Made by a program: the position numbers and the translations under genes. Source: Microbacterium proteolyticum (GTDB lineage Bacteria > Actinomycetota > Actinomycetes > Actinomycetales > Microbacteriaceae). Taken from it: a stretch of DNA of 64,000 nucleotides. The number at the start of each line of letters is the position of its first letter. Positions within the stretch are counted from its first letter, which is position 1. Shown piece by piece: positions 1-8,471 of this stretch. The stretch covers positions 1,674,001 to 1,738,000 of the forward strand of contig NZ_JACHXY010000001.1 of NCBI RefSeq assembly GCF_014192415.1. Direction: 5' to 3'. The notes beneath the pieces were generated by a model. That model was not told the origin of the DNA. It ran no database searches and was given only the letters and a program-made list of their open reading frames with translations.

Positions 1-1102
1 GATGCAGCGCCGCCTCCTCCTCGAGGCACGAGACGGAGGCCGCGGCCCAGAAGCGCTGCTCATCGACGGTCGGTGCCAGCGCCGCCGCGCGGGCGAGCAC
101 GCGCGCGTACTCGCGGAGGTACAGCAGGTCCTGCCCGAGGTACCAGGTGAAGGCGTCGCGGTCCAGATCGCCGGATGCCAACCCCCGCACGAAGCCGCAG
201 GCGTCGACGTCGGCTCTCACCTGGGCCGCGGCATCCCATCGCCCGGTGCTCCACGACTCCGCTTCGCCCCGCGGGGCGTCGGGTACTCGTGGGCGGAGCT
301 CGATGTGCGGGCGCAATTCGTGCAGGTGGTCGATGGGACCGTTGCCGCGTCCGACCCGCAGGGCATCGGCGTGCTCGAGGGCGCCGGTGAGCCAGTGCTT
401 CGCGCGCGTCAGGGCCTCGGGCCATGACAGACCGTGCGCAGCGAGGGTCGCCATGGCCGACGACAGCGAGCAGCCGGTGCCGTGAGTGTGACGCGTGGCG
501 ACCCGGCGCCCGGGCACGGGGTAGACGTCGGCGCCGTCGACGATGGCATCCGGACTCTGTTCGCCGTGGAGGTGGCCGCCCTTCAGCAGGACCGCGGTGT
601 CGGCTCTGCCGGCGAGGGTCTGCGCCTGGATGACGGCTTCGTCCCAGCTCACCGCGACGGATTCGCCGACCAGGACGGCGAGCTCGGGAAGGTTCGGCGT
701 GACGAGGTCGACGCGGTGGCACAGGGCGCGGACCGCCTCCTCGGCGTCGGCGTCGAGCAAACGGTCGCCGCTGGTCGCGACCATCACGGGATCGAGCACG
801 ACGATCGGCGGGCGCACCTCGGCCAGCCAGGCGTCGACGGTGGCGACGACGTCGGCCGAGCCGAGCATGCCGATCTTCACCGCGTCGATGTCGACGTCGT
901 CGCTGACGGCGCGCAACTGCGCGTCGAGGAACGATAGCGGCGGCACGTGCACCTCGCGGACGCCGAGGGTGTTCTGTGCGACGAGCGCCGTCACCGCGGC
1001 CATGCCGTAGCCGCCGAAGGCCGCGATCGACTTGAGGTCGGCCTGGATGCCGGCGCCCCCGGTGGGGTCGGTGCCGGCGAGGCTGAGCACGCGAGGGATC
1101 AC
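1..1102 (-). CDS. thiD: Bifunctional ThiD-TenA fusion (partial, 3' end off window)
   Basis: Hydroxymethylpyrimidine / phosphomethylpyrimidine kinase of thiamine synthesis, fused to a TenA (thiaminase II) domain. GTG start at 1102 overlaps the thiE stop (GTGA). Residues 1-265 are a complete ThiD: an N-terminal SLAGTDPTGGAGIQADLK substrate/ATP loop, KIGMLGS near 76, VLDPVMVATSG near 102 and the anion-hole HGTGCSLSSA near 207. From about residue 285 the sequence (WDAAAQVRADVD, FTWYLGQDLLYLREYARVLARAA) is typical of the first half of TenA, which salvages aminopyrimidine breakdown products. The reading frame is still open at base 1, so roughly 366 residues are visible and about 100 TenA residues are missing. 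Third gene of the TPP-riboswitch operon thiM-thiE-thiD. Function is confident; TenA activity is inferred from homology because its catalytic Cys lies outside the window. Confidence 0.93.
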   Translation of the reverse strand, partial: MIPRVLSLAGTDPTGGAGIQADLKSIAAFGGYGMAAVTALVAQNTLGVREVHVPPLSFLDAQLRAVSDDVDIDAVKIGMLGSADVVATVDAWLAEVRPPIVVLDPVMVATSGDRLLDADAEEAVRALCHRVDLVTPNLPELAVLVGESVAVSWDEAVIQAQTLAGRADTAVLLKGGHLHGEQSPDAIVDGADVYPVPGRRVATRHTHGTGCSLSSAMATLAAHGLSWPEALTRAKHWLTGALEHADALRVGRGNGPIDHLHELRPHIELRPRVPDAPRGEAESWSTGRWDAAAQVRADVDACGFVRGLASGDLDRDAFTWYLGQDLLYLREYARVLARAAALAPTVDEQRFWAAASVSCLEEEAALH

Positions 1103-1743
1103 GCGTCCACCCCCCACGCCGTCGTGAGGGCGCGCACCACCGCGCCCGGGTCGTCGGCCGCGCACACCGCCGAGACCACGGCGACGCCGGCCGCTCCCGC
1201 CGCACGGAGGGCGGTGACGTCGTCGACGTCGACCCCGCCGATCGCCACGCACGGCAGGCCGGTGGACGCCGCGAGTTCGGCGAATCCTCGGATCCCCAGG
1301 GGCTGCGGGTGGTCGGGCTTCGTCGACGTGGCGCGGATGACCCCCACGCCGAGGTAGTCGACGGTGCCTTCCGGCAGAGCCGCGGCTGCGGCGAAGTGGG
1401 CCGGCGTGTTCGCTGTCCAGCCCACGAGGGCGTCGGCGCCGAGCAGGGCGCGCGCGGCGTCGACCGGAAGGTCGCTCTGGCCGAGGTGGATGCCGTCGAC
1501 CCGCGCGCCGCGGTCGCGTGCGGCGAGGACGACGTCGAGGCGGTCGTCGACGATGAAGGCGCACCGCCCCGCGACGACGTCGGAGAGCTCGAGGGTGCGG
1601 GCGAACAGTTCGGCGCCGGTGGCGACCTTGTCGCGCAGCTGCACGACGGTGACGCCCGCGGCCACGGCCTGGTCGACGATCTCACGCAGACGGTCGAAGG
1701 GGACGCGGTGGTCGGTGACGAGGTGCAGCGAGAGGTCGGTCAT
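1099..1743 (-). CDS. thiE: Thiamine phosphate synthase
   Basis: Joins HMP-pyrophosphate and the thiazole phosphate to give thiamine monophosphate, in the cytoplasm. The 214-residue TIM-barrel matches the usual ThiE length. Visible family motifs are VVQLRDK near residue 34 (pyrophosphate binding), DDRLDVVLA near 67, the HLGQSDLP loop near 88 and a [11 protein letters not shown] strand that corresponds to the usual GPxxxTxTK. AIGGV near 168 binds phosphate. ATG at 1743 overlaps the thiM stop (ATGA), and its own stop overlaps the thiD GTG, so translation is probably coupled along the operon. Regulation is expected through the TPP riboswitch in front of thiM. Confidence 0.95.
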   Translation of the reverse strand: MTDLSLHLVTDHRVPFDRLREIVDQAVAAGVTVVQLRDKVATGAELFARTLELSDVVAGRCAFIVDDRLDVVLAARDRGARVDGIHLGQSDLPVDAARALLGADALVGWTANTPAHFAAAAALPEGTVDYLGVGVIRATSTKPDHPQPLGIRGFAELAASTGLPCVAIGGVDVDDVTALRAAGAAGVAVVSAVCAADDPGAVVRALTTAWGVDA

Positions 1744-2561
1744 CGGGTGACCTCCGCGCGTCCCGTGAGGTCTTCGGGGTGCACCGCGGCGAGTTCGTCG
1801 AGGAACGCGACGGCGAACGATCCCGGTCCTCGGGATCCGGATGCCGCCCGCTCCGACGCCACAGCCCACACGGCACTCGCCGCGATCGCCGCCTCGAACG
1901 GCTCGGCCACGGCCGCGAAAGCCGCCATCGCGGCGCCGAGGGCGCAGCCGCCACCGGTGACCTTGGTCAGCAGGGCGCTGCCGCCGGGCACGCGGACCGT
2001 GCGCTCGGCATCCACGATCAGGTCGATCTCACCCGAGACGGCGACCGCACCGCCGGTGCGCGCGGCGAGCGCGCGGGCGGCGTCGAGGGCGTCGTCGGCC
2101 GCGTCGGTGGCGTCGACACCGCGTCCGCCGGCGCCGACTCCCGCCAGGGCGAGGATCTCCGAGGCGTTGCCGCGGATGATCGCGGGGCGTGCCGCGAGCA
2201 GCTCCTGCGCGAGGGCGGTGCGGATGGGGAGGGCGCCGACGGCGACCGGGTCGAGCACCCAGGGAGTGGGCGCGCTGACGGCCTCGCGGGCCGCGTCACG
2301 CTGCTCGGCGGTGGGGGTGCCGAGATTGACGAGCACGCCGCCGGCGATGCCCGCGAACATGCCCGCTTCGCCCGGGATGTCGCACATCGCGGGGGCGGCG
2401 CCGAGTGCGAGCAGGGCGTTGGCGGTGAAGTTCGTCACCACGGCGTTGGTGATGCACTGTGTGAGCGGTGACGCCGCGCGCAGGCGTGCGAGCGCCCCGG
2501 CGGGGTCGGCTTCCCCCGCGGGTGTGGAGGTGGACGGAGACGACGACGTGCGAACGACCAT
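1740..2561 (-). CDS. thiM: Hydroxyethylthiazole kinase
   Basis: Phosphorylates hydroxyethylthiazole, salvaging the thiazole half of thiamine. Family motifs seen: [17 protein letters not shown] near the N-terminus (substrate pocket), VLDPVAVGA mid-protein, IIRGNASEI, and the catalytic TGGGCALGA loop with its Cys. Two in-frame ATGs exist. I chose 2561 because a GAAGGG Shine-Dalgarno lies 9 nt upstream, while the ATG at 2570 directly abuts that same sequence; this gives 273 residues. A Ser/Thr-rich N-terminal extension of about 20 residues precedes the conserved core. First gene of the operon, immediately behind a TPP riboswitch; the operon has kinases and ThiE but no thiC or thiG in view, so it looks like a salvage unit here. 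Confidence 0.94.
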   Translation of the reverse strand: MVVRTSSSPSTSTPAGEADPAGALARLRAASPLTQCITNAVVTNFTANALLALGAAPAMCDIPGEAGMFAGIAGGVLVNLGTPTAEQRDAAREAVSAPTPWVLDPVAVGALPIRTALAQELLAARPAIIRGNASEILALAGVGAGGRGVDATDAADDALDAARALAARTGGAVAVSGEIDLIVDAERTVRVPGGSALLTKVTGGGCALGAAMAAFAAVAEPFEAAIAASAVWAVASERAASGSRGPGSFAVAFLDELAAVHPEDLTGRAEVTR

Positions 2562-2567
2562 TCGCGA

Positions 2568-2645
2568 CATCCCTTCGCTAGTACGAGCTAGATCAGGTTC
2601 AACGGGTGTGTTCTCAGCCCCTTGCGGGCACCCCGTGTCACTGCC
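2568..2645 (-). promoter_or_regulatory. TPP riboswitch (THI element) of thiM-thiE-thiD
   Basis: On the minus strand the segment contains the conserved TPP aptamer pieces: GGGGTGCCC then GGGGCTGAGA, followed by CCCGTTGAACCTGATCTAG and a closing AGCGAAGGG. The CTGAGA and ACCTGATC blocks bind the pyrimidine and pyrophosphate of TPP respectively (established for the family). The last bases of the aptamer are the Shine-Dalgarno of thiM, so control is probably at translation initiation. I see no U-tract terminator, which agrees with this. Confidence 0.93.
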
Positions 2646-2683
2646 GGCGACGCTAGCACGACGGATGCCGTCGCGTCGGGCGC

Positions 2684-3349
2684 TCAGAACCGCGCGGAGA
2701 AGCCGCCGTCGGTGTGCAGGAGCTGTCCGCTGATCCAGCGGCCCTCGTCCGACAGGAGGAATGCGGTGATGCCGGCGATGTCGCGGGGGGTGCCGAACCG
2801 GCCGAGAGGGTGGTAGCCGGCGAGGGCGTCGCGGGTCTCGGCATCCATCCATCCGGTGTCGATCGGGCCGGGGTTGACGACGTTGGCCGAGATGCCGCGG
2901 GGGCCGAGCTCGCGTGCGGCCGAGATCACGATGCGATCGAGGGCGCCCTTCGACGCGCCGTAGGGCAGGTTGCCGGTGGTGTGATCGCTCGTGAAGGCGA
3001 CGATCGCCCCTCCGGTCTCGTCGACCTGTCGGGCGAAGGCGGCGATCATCAGCAGCGTCGCGCGGGCGTTGACCGCGACGTGGCGGTCGAAGCTCTCGGC
3101 GGTGGTGTCGAGGATGCCGGATTCGACGCCGTGCGCGTGGCTGAGGACGAGGGCCTGGATGGGGCCGCGTTCGCTCGAGACGCGCTCGATGAGCTGCGTC
3201 GGCGCCGTGGGGCTGGCGAGGTCGCACGGGTAGTCGCCCGAGTCGAGCTCGCTGGTCACGACTGCCCAGCCGTCGTGTTCGAGGCGGGGGACGATGCCCG
3301 CGGCGATGCTGTTCGCGCGGGCGGCTCCGGTCACGAGGGCGAGGGGCAT
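2684..3349 (-). CDS. Short-chain dehydrogenase/reductase (SDR)
   Basis: A 221-residue SDR oxidoreductase with Rossmann fold. The C-terminal half is classical: SYG-type YGASKGA with catalytic Tyr and Lys, [12 protein letters not shown] cofactor loop, and the DGGFSARF ending common in FabG-like SDRs. The N-terminal glycine motif is degenerate ([13 protein letters not shown] instead of TGxxxGIG), and the segment between it and the active site is short. Substrate cannot be read from sequence. It stands alone: the riboswitch of thiM lies downstream in the same direction and about 140 bases separate it from the upstream GntR gene. Alternatives are a FabG-like 3-oxoacyl reductase or a general alcohol dehydrogenase. 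Confidence 0.82.
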   Translation of the reverse strand: MPLALVTGAARANSIAAGIVPRLEHDGWAVVTSELDSGDYPCDLASPTAPTQLIERVSSERGPIQALVLSHAHGVESGILDTTAESFDRHVAVNARATLLMIAAFARQVDETGGAIVAFTSDHTTGNLPYGASKGALDRIVISAARELGPRGISANVVNPGPIDTGWMDAETRDALAGYHPLGRFGTPRDIAGITAFLLSDEGRWISGQLLHTDGGFSARF

Positions 3350-3486
3350 GGGACGAGGCTACGCGGGTGGGGAGTGCCGGGTACGTGTCGGCCGCGGAGG
3401 GCGGGTGTCGCGTCGCGTCGAATCCGGCACGGGGGCCGGGCGAGGTCCGGTGGCGTCGACGGGCTGAGCAACCCTCGACCCGCGCG

Positions 3487-3843
3487 TCAGCGCTCGCCGA
3501 GTGCCGCCCGCACCAGCGCCATCGCGTCATCCGGTTCGATCCCCAGACGCCGGACCGTCTCGGCATACGTCCGTGCGGCTTGCGCCGCCTGGGACGACGC
3601 CTTGTCGCCACCCCGGACGATCGTGCCGGCCCGACCCCGCGTCTCGACGTACCCGGCCTCCTCGAGCTCCCGGTACGCCCGGGCGACGGTGTTCGCGGCG
3701 AGATTCAGGTCGGCGGCCAACGCCCGCACGGGCGGCAAGCGCGTGCCGGCGATGAGCGACCCGTCGTCGATGGCGGCGATGACCTGCGCCCGCACCTGCT
3801 CGAACGGCGGCGTGGGCGACGTGGCATCCAGGGAGAAGTCCAT
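3487..3843 (-). CDS. GntR-family regulator, short YhcF type
   Basis: A 118-residue DNA-binding protein: residues 10-75 form the GntR winged helix ([46 protein letters not shown]). Only a short helical tail follows, with no FCD, UTRA or aminotransferase effector domain, which is the YhcF/YtrA-like subgroup that often regulates ABC exporters or cell-envelope genes. It lies 3 bases downstream of the D,D-carboxypeptidase gene on the same strand, so the two are probably co-transcribed and this may be a local autoregulator or envelope-stress sensor (inference). Confidence 0.85.
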   Translation of the reverse strand: MDFSLDATSPTPPFEQVRAQVIAAIDDGSLIAGTRLPPVRALAADLNLAANTVARAYRELEEAGYVETRGRAGTIVRGGDKASSQAAQAARTYAETVRRLGIEPDDAMALVRAALGER

Positions 3844-3846
3844 GTC

Positions 3847-5376
3847 TCAGTCGTTCAGGCCGAACAGGTCGAGCGGATGCGTCAGGCGCCACCAGGGACT
3901 CGGCGGCTCGATCTCACCGGCGAGCTGCACGTCCACCGTGTCGGCGTCGACCGGACCGGTCGCGGTGAAGGTGCCGATCGTGGCGCCGGGGTCGGTGGCC
4001 TCGCCCAGGTCGAAGCGGGTGGAGGTCTGGGCGGCGCCGCCGTTCCACAGCACGACGGTGGCGTCGGAGGCGGTGACGAGGTCGATGTCGTCGCTCCACC
4101 GCGTCTCGACCTTGCCGACGACGGTTCCCGCGGTGACCGAGGGGGTGGGCTGCAGCTCCTGCTCGATGCGCGCGAACAGGTCGCGGGTGGCCTGGTTGCG
4201 GGTGTCGGGTCCGGGCTGGCCGAGCACCGCCGCGTAGGCGCGGATGGTGGCGTCGCCGACGGTGATGTCTTTGGCGGTCAGCAGGTTCCACGCGTCGAGC
4301 GTGCCGGTCTTGACGCCCACCACGCCCGGATCGGCGAGCAGGGCGTTGCCGTTCGAGAACGTGCCGGCGCCGGGGAGCGTCAGCTCCGGCGTGCGCACGA
4401 TCTCGGCGATCACGGGGTTGGCGAGAGCCCGTTCGGCGAGCGCGATCAGCGCGGCCGGGGTGGCGGTGTTGCCCTCCTCGATGCCGGTGGGGTTCACGAT
4501 CGTGATGCCCTCGATGCCCCGCTCGGCGAGGTACTGGTTCGCGGCGGCCGAGAACTCGGCATCCGTGCCGAAGAGATCGGATGACAGACGCTGGGCGTAG
4601 TTGTTCGCGGAGGCGATCAGCATTCCCTGCAGCATCTGCAGCTCGGTGAGGCTCCCGTCGATGGGGACGTCGAGCGAGGACTCCCCGCGGGCGCGGTACT
4701 GCCAGTAGTCGGCACTGTCGGCCTGCGTGAACGCGTACGACGGTCCCTGCTCGCCGGGCGCGAGCGGCAGGCGGTCGAGCACCACGAGGGCCGTGACGAC
4801 CTTGGTGATGCTCGCGATGGACTCGGGCGCCGTCGCCCCCGTCGACAGCGTCTCGGCAACGCCGTCGATCGCGATGGCCGCCTCGCCCTCGGCCGGCCAC
4901 GCGGGTTGCGCGACGGGTGCGGCGGCGGGTTGCACGCCGACGGCGCGCGTCGTGGGTGCCACGGCGTTCAAGGGCCACAGCAGGGTCGCCGCGGCGTACA
5001 GCCCGAGGATCAGCACGATCAGCACCGGCGGGATCACGGTCGCCGGACGAAGGCGGCGTCGGCGGCGACCCGCCAGCAGGTCGACGGGCCGAGAGGCGGC
5101 ACCCGATACGACGAACGTGGGTGCGGGCCGCGTGTCGGCGGCGTCATCGGGGTCGATCCAGGTCAGTGCGCCGATGAGCGCGGGGGCTCCGGATGCCGAG
5201 TTCGCCGGCGATCCGGAGGCGGGTGCCGTGCGCGCCGGGTCGACGGGAGCGCCGGATGCCGCGGGGGCCGTGGGCGCCGGGTTCGCGGTCGCCTCGTCCG
5301 CCGCCCCGGAGCCGAGATCCGCGGCCGCCCCTCCACGGCGCTGGTCGCGTCGCGTGGCCGGGGTCTGCTCGTGCAC
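3847..5376 (-). CDS. D-alanyl-D-alanine carboxypeptidase, membrane-anchored (PBP5-like serine hydrolase)
   Basis: Peptidase S11-like enzyme that trims the terminal D-Ala of peptidoglycan stem peptides outside the membrane. Layout of the 509 residues: an Ala/Pro-rich disordered cytoplasmic tail (1-105), an RRRRR stop at 104-108, one transmembrane helix (112-136), then the catalytic domain with SITK (Ser189-Lys192), SAN (256-258) and KTG (356-358), all three penicillin-binding motifs intact. A beta-rich tail (about 410-509) resembles the PBP5 C-terminal domain. GTG start at 5376. The long N-terminal tail is unusual for the family, which normally starts with a signal peptide. The stop is 3 bases from the downstream gntR. 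Confidence 0.88.
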   Translation of the reverse strand: MHEQTPATRRDQRRGGAAADLGSGAADEATANPAPTAPAASGAPVDPARTAPASGSPANSASGAPALIGALTWIDPDDAADTRPAPTFVVSGAASRPVDLLAGRRRRRLRPATVIPPVLIVLILGLYAAATLLWPLNAVAPTTRAVGVQPAAAPVAQPAWPAEGEAAIAIDGVAETLSTGATAPESIASITKVVTALVVLDRLPLAPGEQGPSYAFTQADSADYWQYRARGESSLDVPIDGSLTELQMLQGMLIASANNYAQRLSSDLFGTDAEFSAAANQYLAERGIEGITIVNPTGIEEGNTATPAALIALAERALANPVIAEIVRTPELTLPGAGTFSNGNALLADPGVVGVKTGTLDAWNLLTAKDITVGDATIRAYAAVLGQPGPDTRNQATRDLFARIEQELQPTPSVTAGTVVGKVETRWSDDIDLVTASDATVVLWNGGAAQTSTRFDLGEATDPGATIGTFTATGPVDADTVDVQLAGEIEPPSPWWRLTHPLDLFGLND

Positions 5377-5403
5377 CCGCCCACGCTACCCCGGGCATCC
5401 CCC

Positions 5404-5409
5404 TATACT
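5404..5409 (+). promoter_or_regulatory. Candidate -10 element upstream of ykoE riboswitch
   Basis: TATACT stands about ten bases before the first conserved stem of the TPP aptamer, a sensible place for a sigma70-type -10 box. No convincing -35 hexamer is visible in the GC-rich DNA before it, which is common in actinobacteria. Confidence 0.4.
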
Positions 5410-5415
5410 CGTGAC

Positions 5416-5508
5416 GTCAACCACGGGAGTCCGGTGAGCCGGGCTGAGAGGAAGCGATCCACGCTTCGACCGTCGAACCTGATCCGGATCATGCCGGCGC
5501 AGGGAGGA
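5416..5508 (+). promoter_or_regulatory. TPP riboswitch (THI element) of ykoEDC
   Basis: Aptamer blocks in order: CACGGGAGTCCGG, GGGCTGAGAGG, then after a short variable hairpin (GAAGCG...CGCTTC) CCGTCGAACCTGATCCGG and GCCGGCGCAGGGAGG. The CTGAGAGG and ACCTGATC signatures are diagnostic for TPP. The 3' strand of the aptamer contains the AGGGAGGAG ribosome-binding site of ykoE, so TPP should hide the start site. Second TPP riboswitch in the window. Confidence 0.93.
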
Positions 5509-5515
5509 GCAGAAA

Positions 5516-6148
5516 ATGCACACGACCACGTCTGCCCGCACGGCCCCGGCCGTCGCCACCGTCGACCGCTTCCGGTGGCGGGTCGTCGACATCGTCGTCG
5601 CTGCGGTCCTGGGTGTCGCGATCGGCCTGGTCTTCTGGGGCTGGAACACCGTCGGCGGCCTGTGGTTCGTCGCGATGGACGGTCTGACCCCCGGCCTCGG
5701 CGGCCTCGCGGTCGGCATCTGGCTGATCGGCGGCGTCATCGGCGGACTCGTCATCCGAAAGCCCGGCGCGGCGCTGCTCGTCGAGCTGATCGCGGCCATC
5801 GTCTCGGCCCTGATCGGCAACGTCTGGGGCGTCACGACGATCTTCTCCGGCCTCGCGCAGGGCCTCGGCGCCGAGCTGATCTTCCTGGCCTTCCTCTACG
5901 TGCGCTTCACGCTGCCCGTCGCGATGCTCGCGGGCGCCGGCGCCGGGATCGGGGCGTGGGTGCTCGAGCTGTTCCTGTCGGCGAACATCGCCAAGACCGT
6001 GGAGTTCAACCTCATCTACCTCGGCTCCCTCATCGTCTCGGGTGCCCTGCTCGCGGGCCTCGTCGGCTGGCTGCTGGTGCGCGCGCTCGCCGCCACCGGA
6101 GCGCTCAGCCGCTTCGCCGTCGGTCGGGACGCACGCCGCGACGTCTGA
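5516..6148 (+). CDS. ykoE: ECF transporter S component YkoE (thiamine precursor uptake)
   Basis: Integral membrane substrate-binding component, 210 residues with about six hydrophobic helices, matching the YkoE family that imports hydroxymethylpyrimidine or thiamine with YkoD and YkoC. The stretch VFWGWNTVGGLWF near residue 40 and ELIAAIVSALIGNVWG near 92 fit the family. Strong ribosome-binding site (AGGGAGGAG) 7 bases upstream is part of the riboswitch. The stop TGA shares one base with the ATG of ykoD. Substrate assignment follows from the family plus the TPP riboswitch. Confidence 0.93.
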   Translation: MHTTTSARTAPAVATVDRFRWRVVDIVVAAVLGVAIGLVFWGWNTVGGLWFVAMDGLTPGLGGLAVGIWLIGGVIGGLVIRKPGAALLVELIAAIVSALIGNVWGVTTIFSGLAQGLGAELIFLAFLYVRFTLPVAMLAGAGAGIGAWVLELFLSANIAKTVEFNLIYLGSLIVSGALLAGLVGWLLVRALAATGALSRFAVGRDARRDV

Positions 6149-7596
6149 TGGCGGGCCCCGCGCGCGTCGACGTCGAAGGCTGGGGCTGGCGCTACGCCGG
6201 TCGCAAGCTCCCCGCTACGCGCGACGTCGAGCTGTCGATCGAGCCCGGCGAGCGCGTTCTGCTGCTCGGCGCCTCGGGGGCGGGGAAGTCGACGCTGCTC
6301 GCGGGCCTCGCGGGCCTGCTCGGCGGCAGCGACGAGGGCGAGACGACCGGGCGCGTCCGCGTCGACGGTCGGGCGCCCGAAGAGCAGCGCGGCCGGATCG
6401 GCCTGGTGCTGCAAGACCCCGAGTCGGGGATCGTGCTGTCGAAGGTCGGCGACGACGTCGCCTTCGGCTGCGAGAACCTCGGCGTACCCGCGGTCGAGAT
6501 CCCGGCGCGGGTGGCGGAGGCCGTGGCATCCGTGGGTCTGACCGTGCCCCTCGATCGCCCCACGAAGGCGCTGTCGGGTGGGCAGAAGCAACGCCTCGCC
6601 CTCGCGGGAGTGCTCGCGATGCGGCCGGGACTGCTGCTGCTCGACGAACCCACCGCCAACCTCGACCCCGAGGGCGTCGCCGAGGTGCGCGCGGCCGTCG
6701 AGCACGTCGTCCGCACAGACGGCACCACCCTCGTCCTCATCGAGCACCGCACCGACGTGTGGGTCGACCTCATGACCCGCGTCGTGGTGCTCGCCCCGGG
6801 CGGAGGCGTGCTGGCCGACGGACCGCCCGCGCGCGTGTTCGCCGAATACGGCGATGCGCTCGCCGACGCGGGCGTGTGGGTGCCGGGACGTCCCGTCGAC
6901 CTCCCGGTGCTCGCCCCGCTCGGAACACCGGATGCCGTGCTGTCGGCGCGGGCGTTGTCGATCGGGCGCGAGAAGCGCGCGGTCGTGGCATCCGGACTCG
7001 ACGTCGTCGTCCCCCGAGCGGCCGGAACCGTGGTGACCGGGCCCAACGGCGCCGGCAAGTCCACCCTCGCGCTGACCCTCGGAGGGCTGCTCCCCGAACT
7101 CTCGGGCGAGGTCGTCGCGGCATCCGGTCTCGCCGCCCGCGGCATCCGTCGCCCCTCGCGCTGGCGTTCGACGGAGCTGCTGACGCGCATCGGCACGGTG
7201 TTCCAGGAACCCGAGCACCAATTCCTCGCCTCGACCCTGCGCGACGAGCTCGCGGTCGGTCCGCGGGCGCTCCGGATGCCGGCGGCCCAGGTCGACGCGA
7301 TCGTCGATGAGCTTCTGCACCGCTTGGATCTGGCATCCCTCGCCCTCGCTAATCCCTTCACCCTGTCGGGCGGGCAGAAGCGGCGCCTGTCGGTGGCGAC
7401 GGTGCTCGCGGCCTCGCCGGAGGTGATCGTGCTCGACGAACCCACGTTCGGACAGGACCGCCGCGGATGGAGTGAGCTCATCGGCCTGCTGCAGCGCGAG
7501 ATCGCGCGGGGGCGCACGGTCGTGGCCGTCACGCACGACGCCGACGTGGTGCGGCACCTGGGTCAGCATCGGATCACGCTCGGGAGCGCCGCGTGA
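6148..7596 (+). CDS. ykoD: Double ATP-binding ECF energising protein YkoD
   Basis: Energises the YkoE/YkoC importer. The 482 residues hold two complete ABC domains: the first with Walker A GASGAGKST (near 47), LSGGQKQR signature and LLLLDEPTANLDP Walker B; the second from about 270 with GPNGAGKST, LSGGQKRR and VIVLDEPTFGQD. Tandem ABCs in one chain replace the separate EcfA/EcfA' of other ECF systems and are typical for YkoD. Chosen ATG overlaps the ykoE stop by one base; an open frame continues far upstream but is not coding. It ends in a GTGA overlap with ykoC. Confidence 0.95.
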   Translation: MAGPARVDVEGWGWRYAGRKLPATRDVELSIEPGERVLLLGASGAGKSTLLAGLAGLLGGSDEGETTGRVRVDGRAPEEQRGRIGLVLQDPESGIVLSKVGDDVAFGCENLGVPAVEIPARVAEAVASVGLTVPLDRPTKALSGGQKQRLALAGVLAMRPGLLLLDEPTANLDPEGVAEVRAAVEHVVRTDGTTLVLIEHRTDVWVDLMTRVVVLAPGGGVLADGPPARVFAEYGDALADAGVWVPGRPVDLPVLAPLGTPDAVLSARALSIGREKRAVVASGLDVVVPRAAGTVVTGPNGAGKSTLALTLGGLLPELSGEVVAASGLAARGIRRPSRWRSTELLTRIGTVFQEPEHQFLASTLRDELAVGPRALRMPAAQVDAIVDELLHRLDLASLALANPFTLSGGQKRRLSVATVLAASPEVIVLDEPTFGQDRRGWSELIGLLQREIARGRTVVAVTHDADVVRHLGQHRITLGSAA

Positions 7597-8378
7597 GCGC
7601 CTCGATGCTCGTCCGCGCGCGGCCGGTGTGGCTCGACGGGGTGAATCCCGTCGCCAAGGTCGCGATGGTCATCGTGCTCGCGGTGCCGCTACTGGTCTCG
7701 ATCGACGCGGTGAGTGCGGCCACGGCCATCGTTCTCGAGCTGCTGTGCGTGCCGCTCACGGGCGTCGCGTTCGCGGTCGTGCTGAAGCGTCTGCTGCCGG
7801 TGCTGATCTTCGCACCGGTCGCCGGCATCAGCATGCTGCTGTACGCCCGCCCGGGGGGAACCGTCTACGGCTCCTTCCTCTTCGCCACGATCAGCGACAA
7901 CTCGATATCACTGGCGGTCGCGGTGCTGCTGCGCGTGGTCGCCCTGGCGCTGCCGATGATCCTGCTGTTCGCCCGCACCGATCCCACCGAGCTCGCCGAC
8001 GCCCTCGCACAGGTGGCGAAGCTGCCGAGCCGCTTCGTGCTCGGCGTGCTCGCCGGCGCCCGCACGGTCGGACTCTTCGTCGATGACTGGCGCACGATGG
8101 CGCTCGCCCGTCGAGCCCGCGGCCTGGGCGACCGGGGGGCGGTGCGCCGGTTCTTCTCGATGGCGTTCGTGCTGCTGGTGTTCGCCGTGCGCCGCGGCAC
8201 GAAGCTCGCCACCGCCATGGAGGCGCGCGGTTTCGGCGCCGGCATCGAGCGCACCTGGGCGCGCCCGTCGGCGCTGACGACGCGGGATGCCGTGGCCGTC
8301 GGCGGCGCGGTCCTGCTCATGACCGTGTCGCTCGGGGCGGCGGTGGTGACGGGCGCGTTCCGCGTGGTGGGTTCGTGA
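7593..8378 (+). CDS. ykoC: ECF transporter T component YkoC
   Basis: Transmembrane coupling protein of the thiamine-precursor ECF importer, 261 residues with five to six hydrophobic segments. The cytoplasmic coupling helices carry the family signatures ARRARGLG (near 172) and AMEARGFG (near 208), each with the Ala-Arg-Gly core that contacts the ATPase. GTG start overlaps the ykoD stop. Last gene of the riboswitch-controlled operon; a palindromic repeat 22 bases behind the stop may act as its 3' hairpin. Confidence 0.92.
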   Translation: MSASMLVRARPVWLDGVNPVAKVAMVIVLAVPLLVSIDAVSAATAIVLELLCVPLTGVAFAVVLKRLLPVLIFAPVAGISMLLYARPGGTVYGSFLFATISDNSISLAVAVLLRVVALALPMILLFARTDPTELADALAQVAKLPSRFVLGVLAGARTVGLFVDDWRTMALARRARGLGDRGAVRRFFSMAFVLLVFAVRRGTKLATAMEARGFGAGIERTWARPSALTTRDAVAVGGAVLLMTVSLGAAVVTGAFRVVGS

Positions 8379-8399
8379 GGCGTCCCGAACCCCCGGCTG

Positions 8400-8460
8400 G
8401 TTGAGCGTCCACGACACGCCGCTGCGGCGCGATGCCAACGGAGTGTCTTGGACACTCAAC
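8400..8460. repeat. Palindromic intergenic repeat, family A (copy 1)
   Basis: Imperfect 61-base palindrome with arms GTTGAGCGTCCACGACAC and GTGTCTTGGACACTCAAC. Related copies lie at 41021-41080 and 41214-41274. It sits between the convergent ends of ykoC and the APH-like gene, so it could serve as a bidirectional RNA hairpin. Confidence 0.8.
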
Positions 8461-8471
8461 GGGGCGGGGTG

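Noticed and set aside
4906-6148. Open frame running into ykoD from far upstream
   Set aside because: Covers the riboswitch and ykoE in another frame; Arg-rich nonsense. The ykoD start at 6148 with the stop overlap is the real one.
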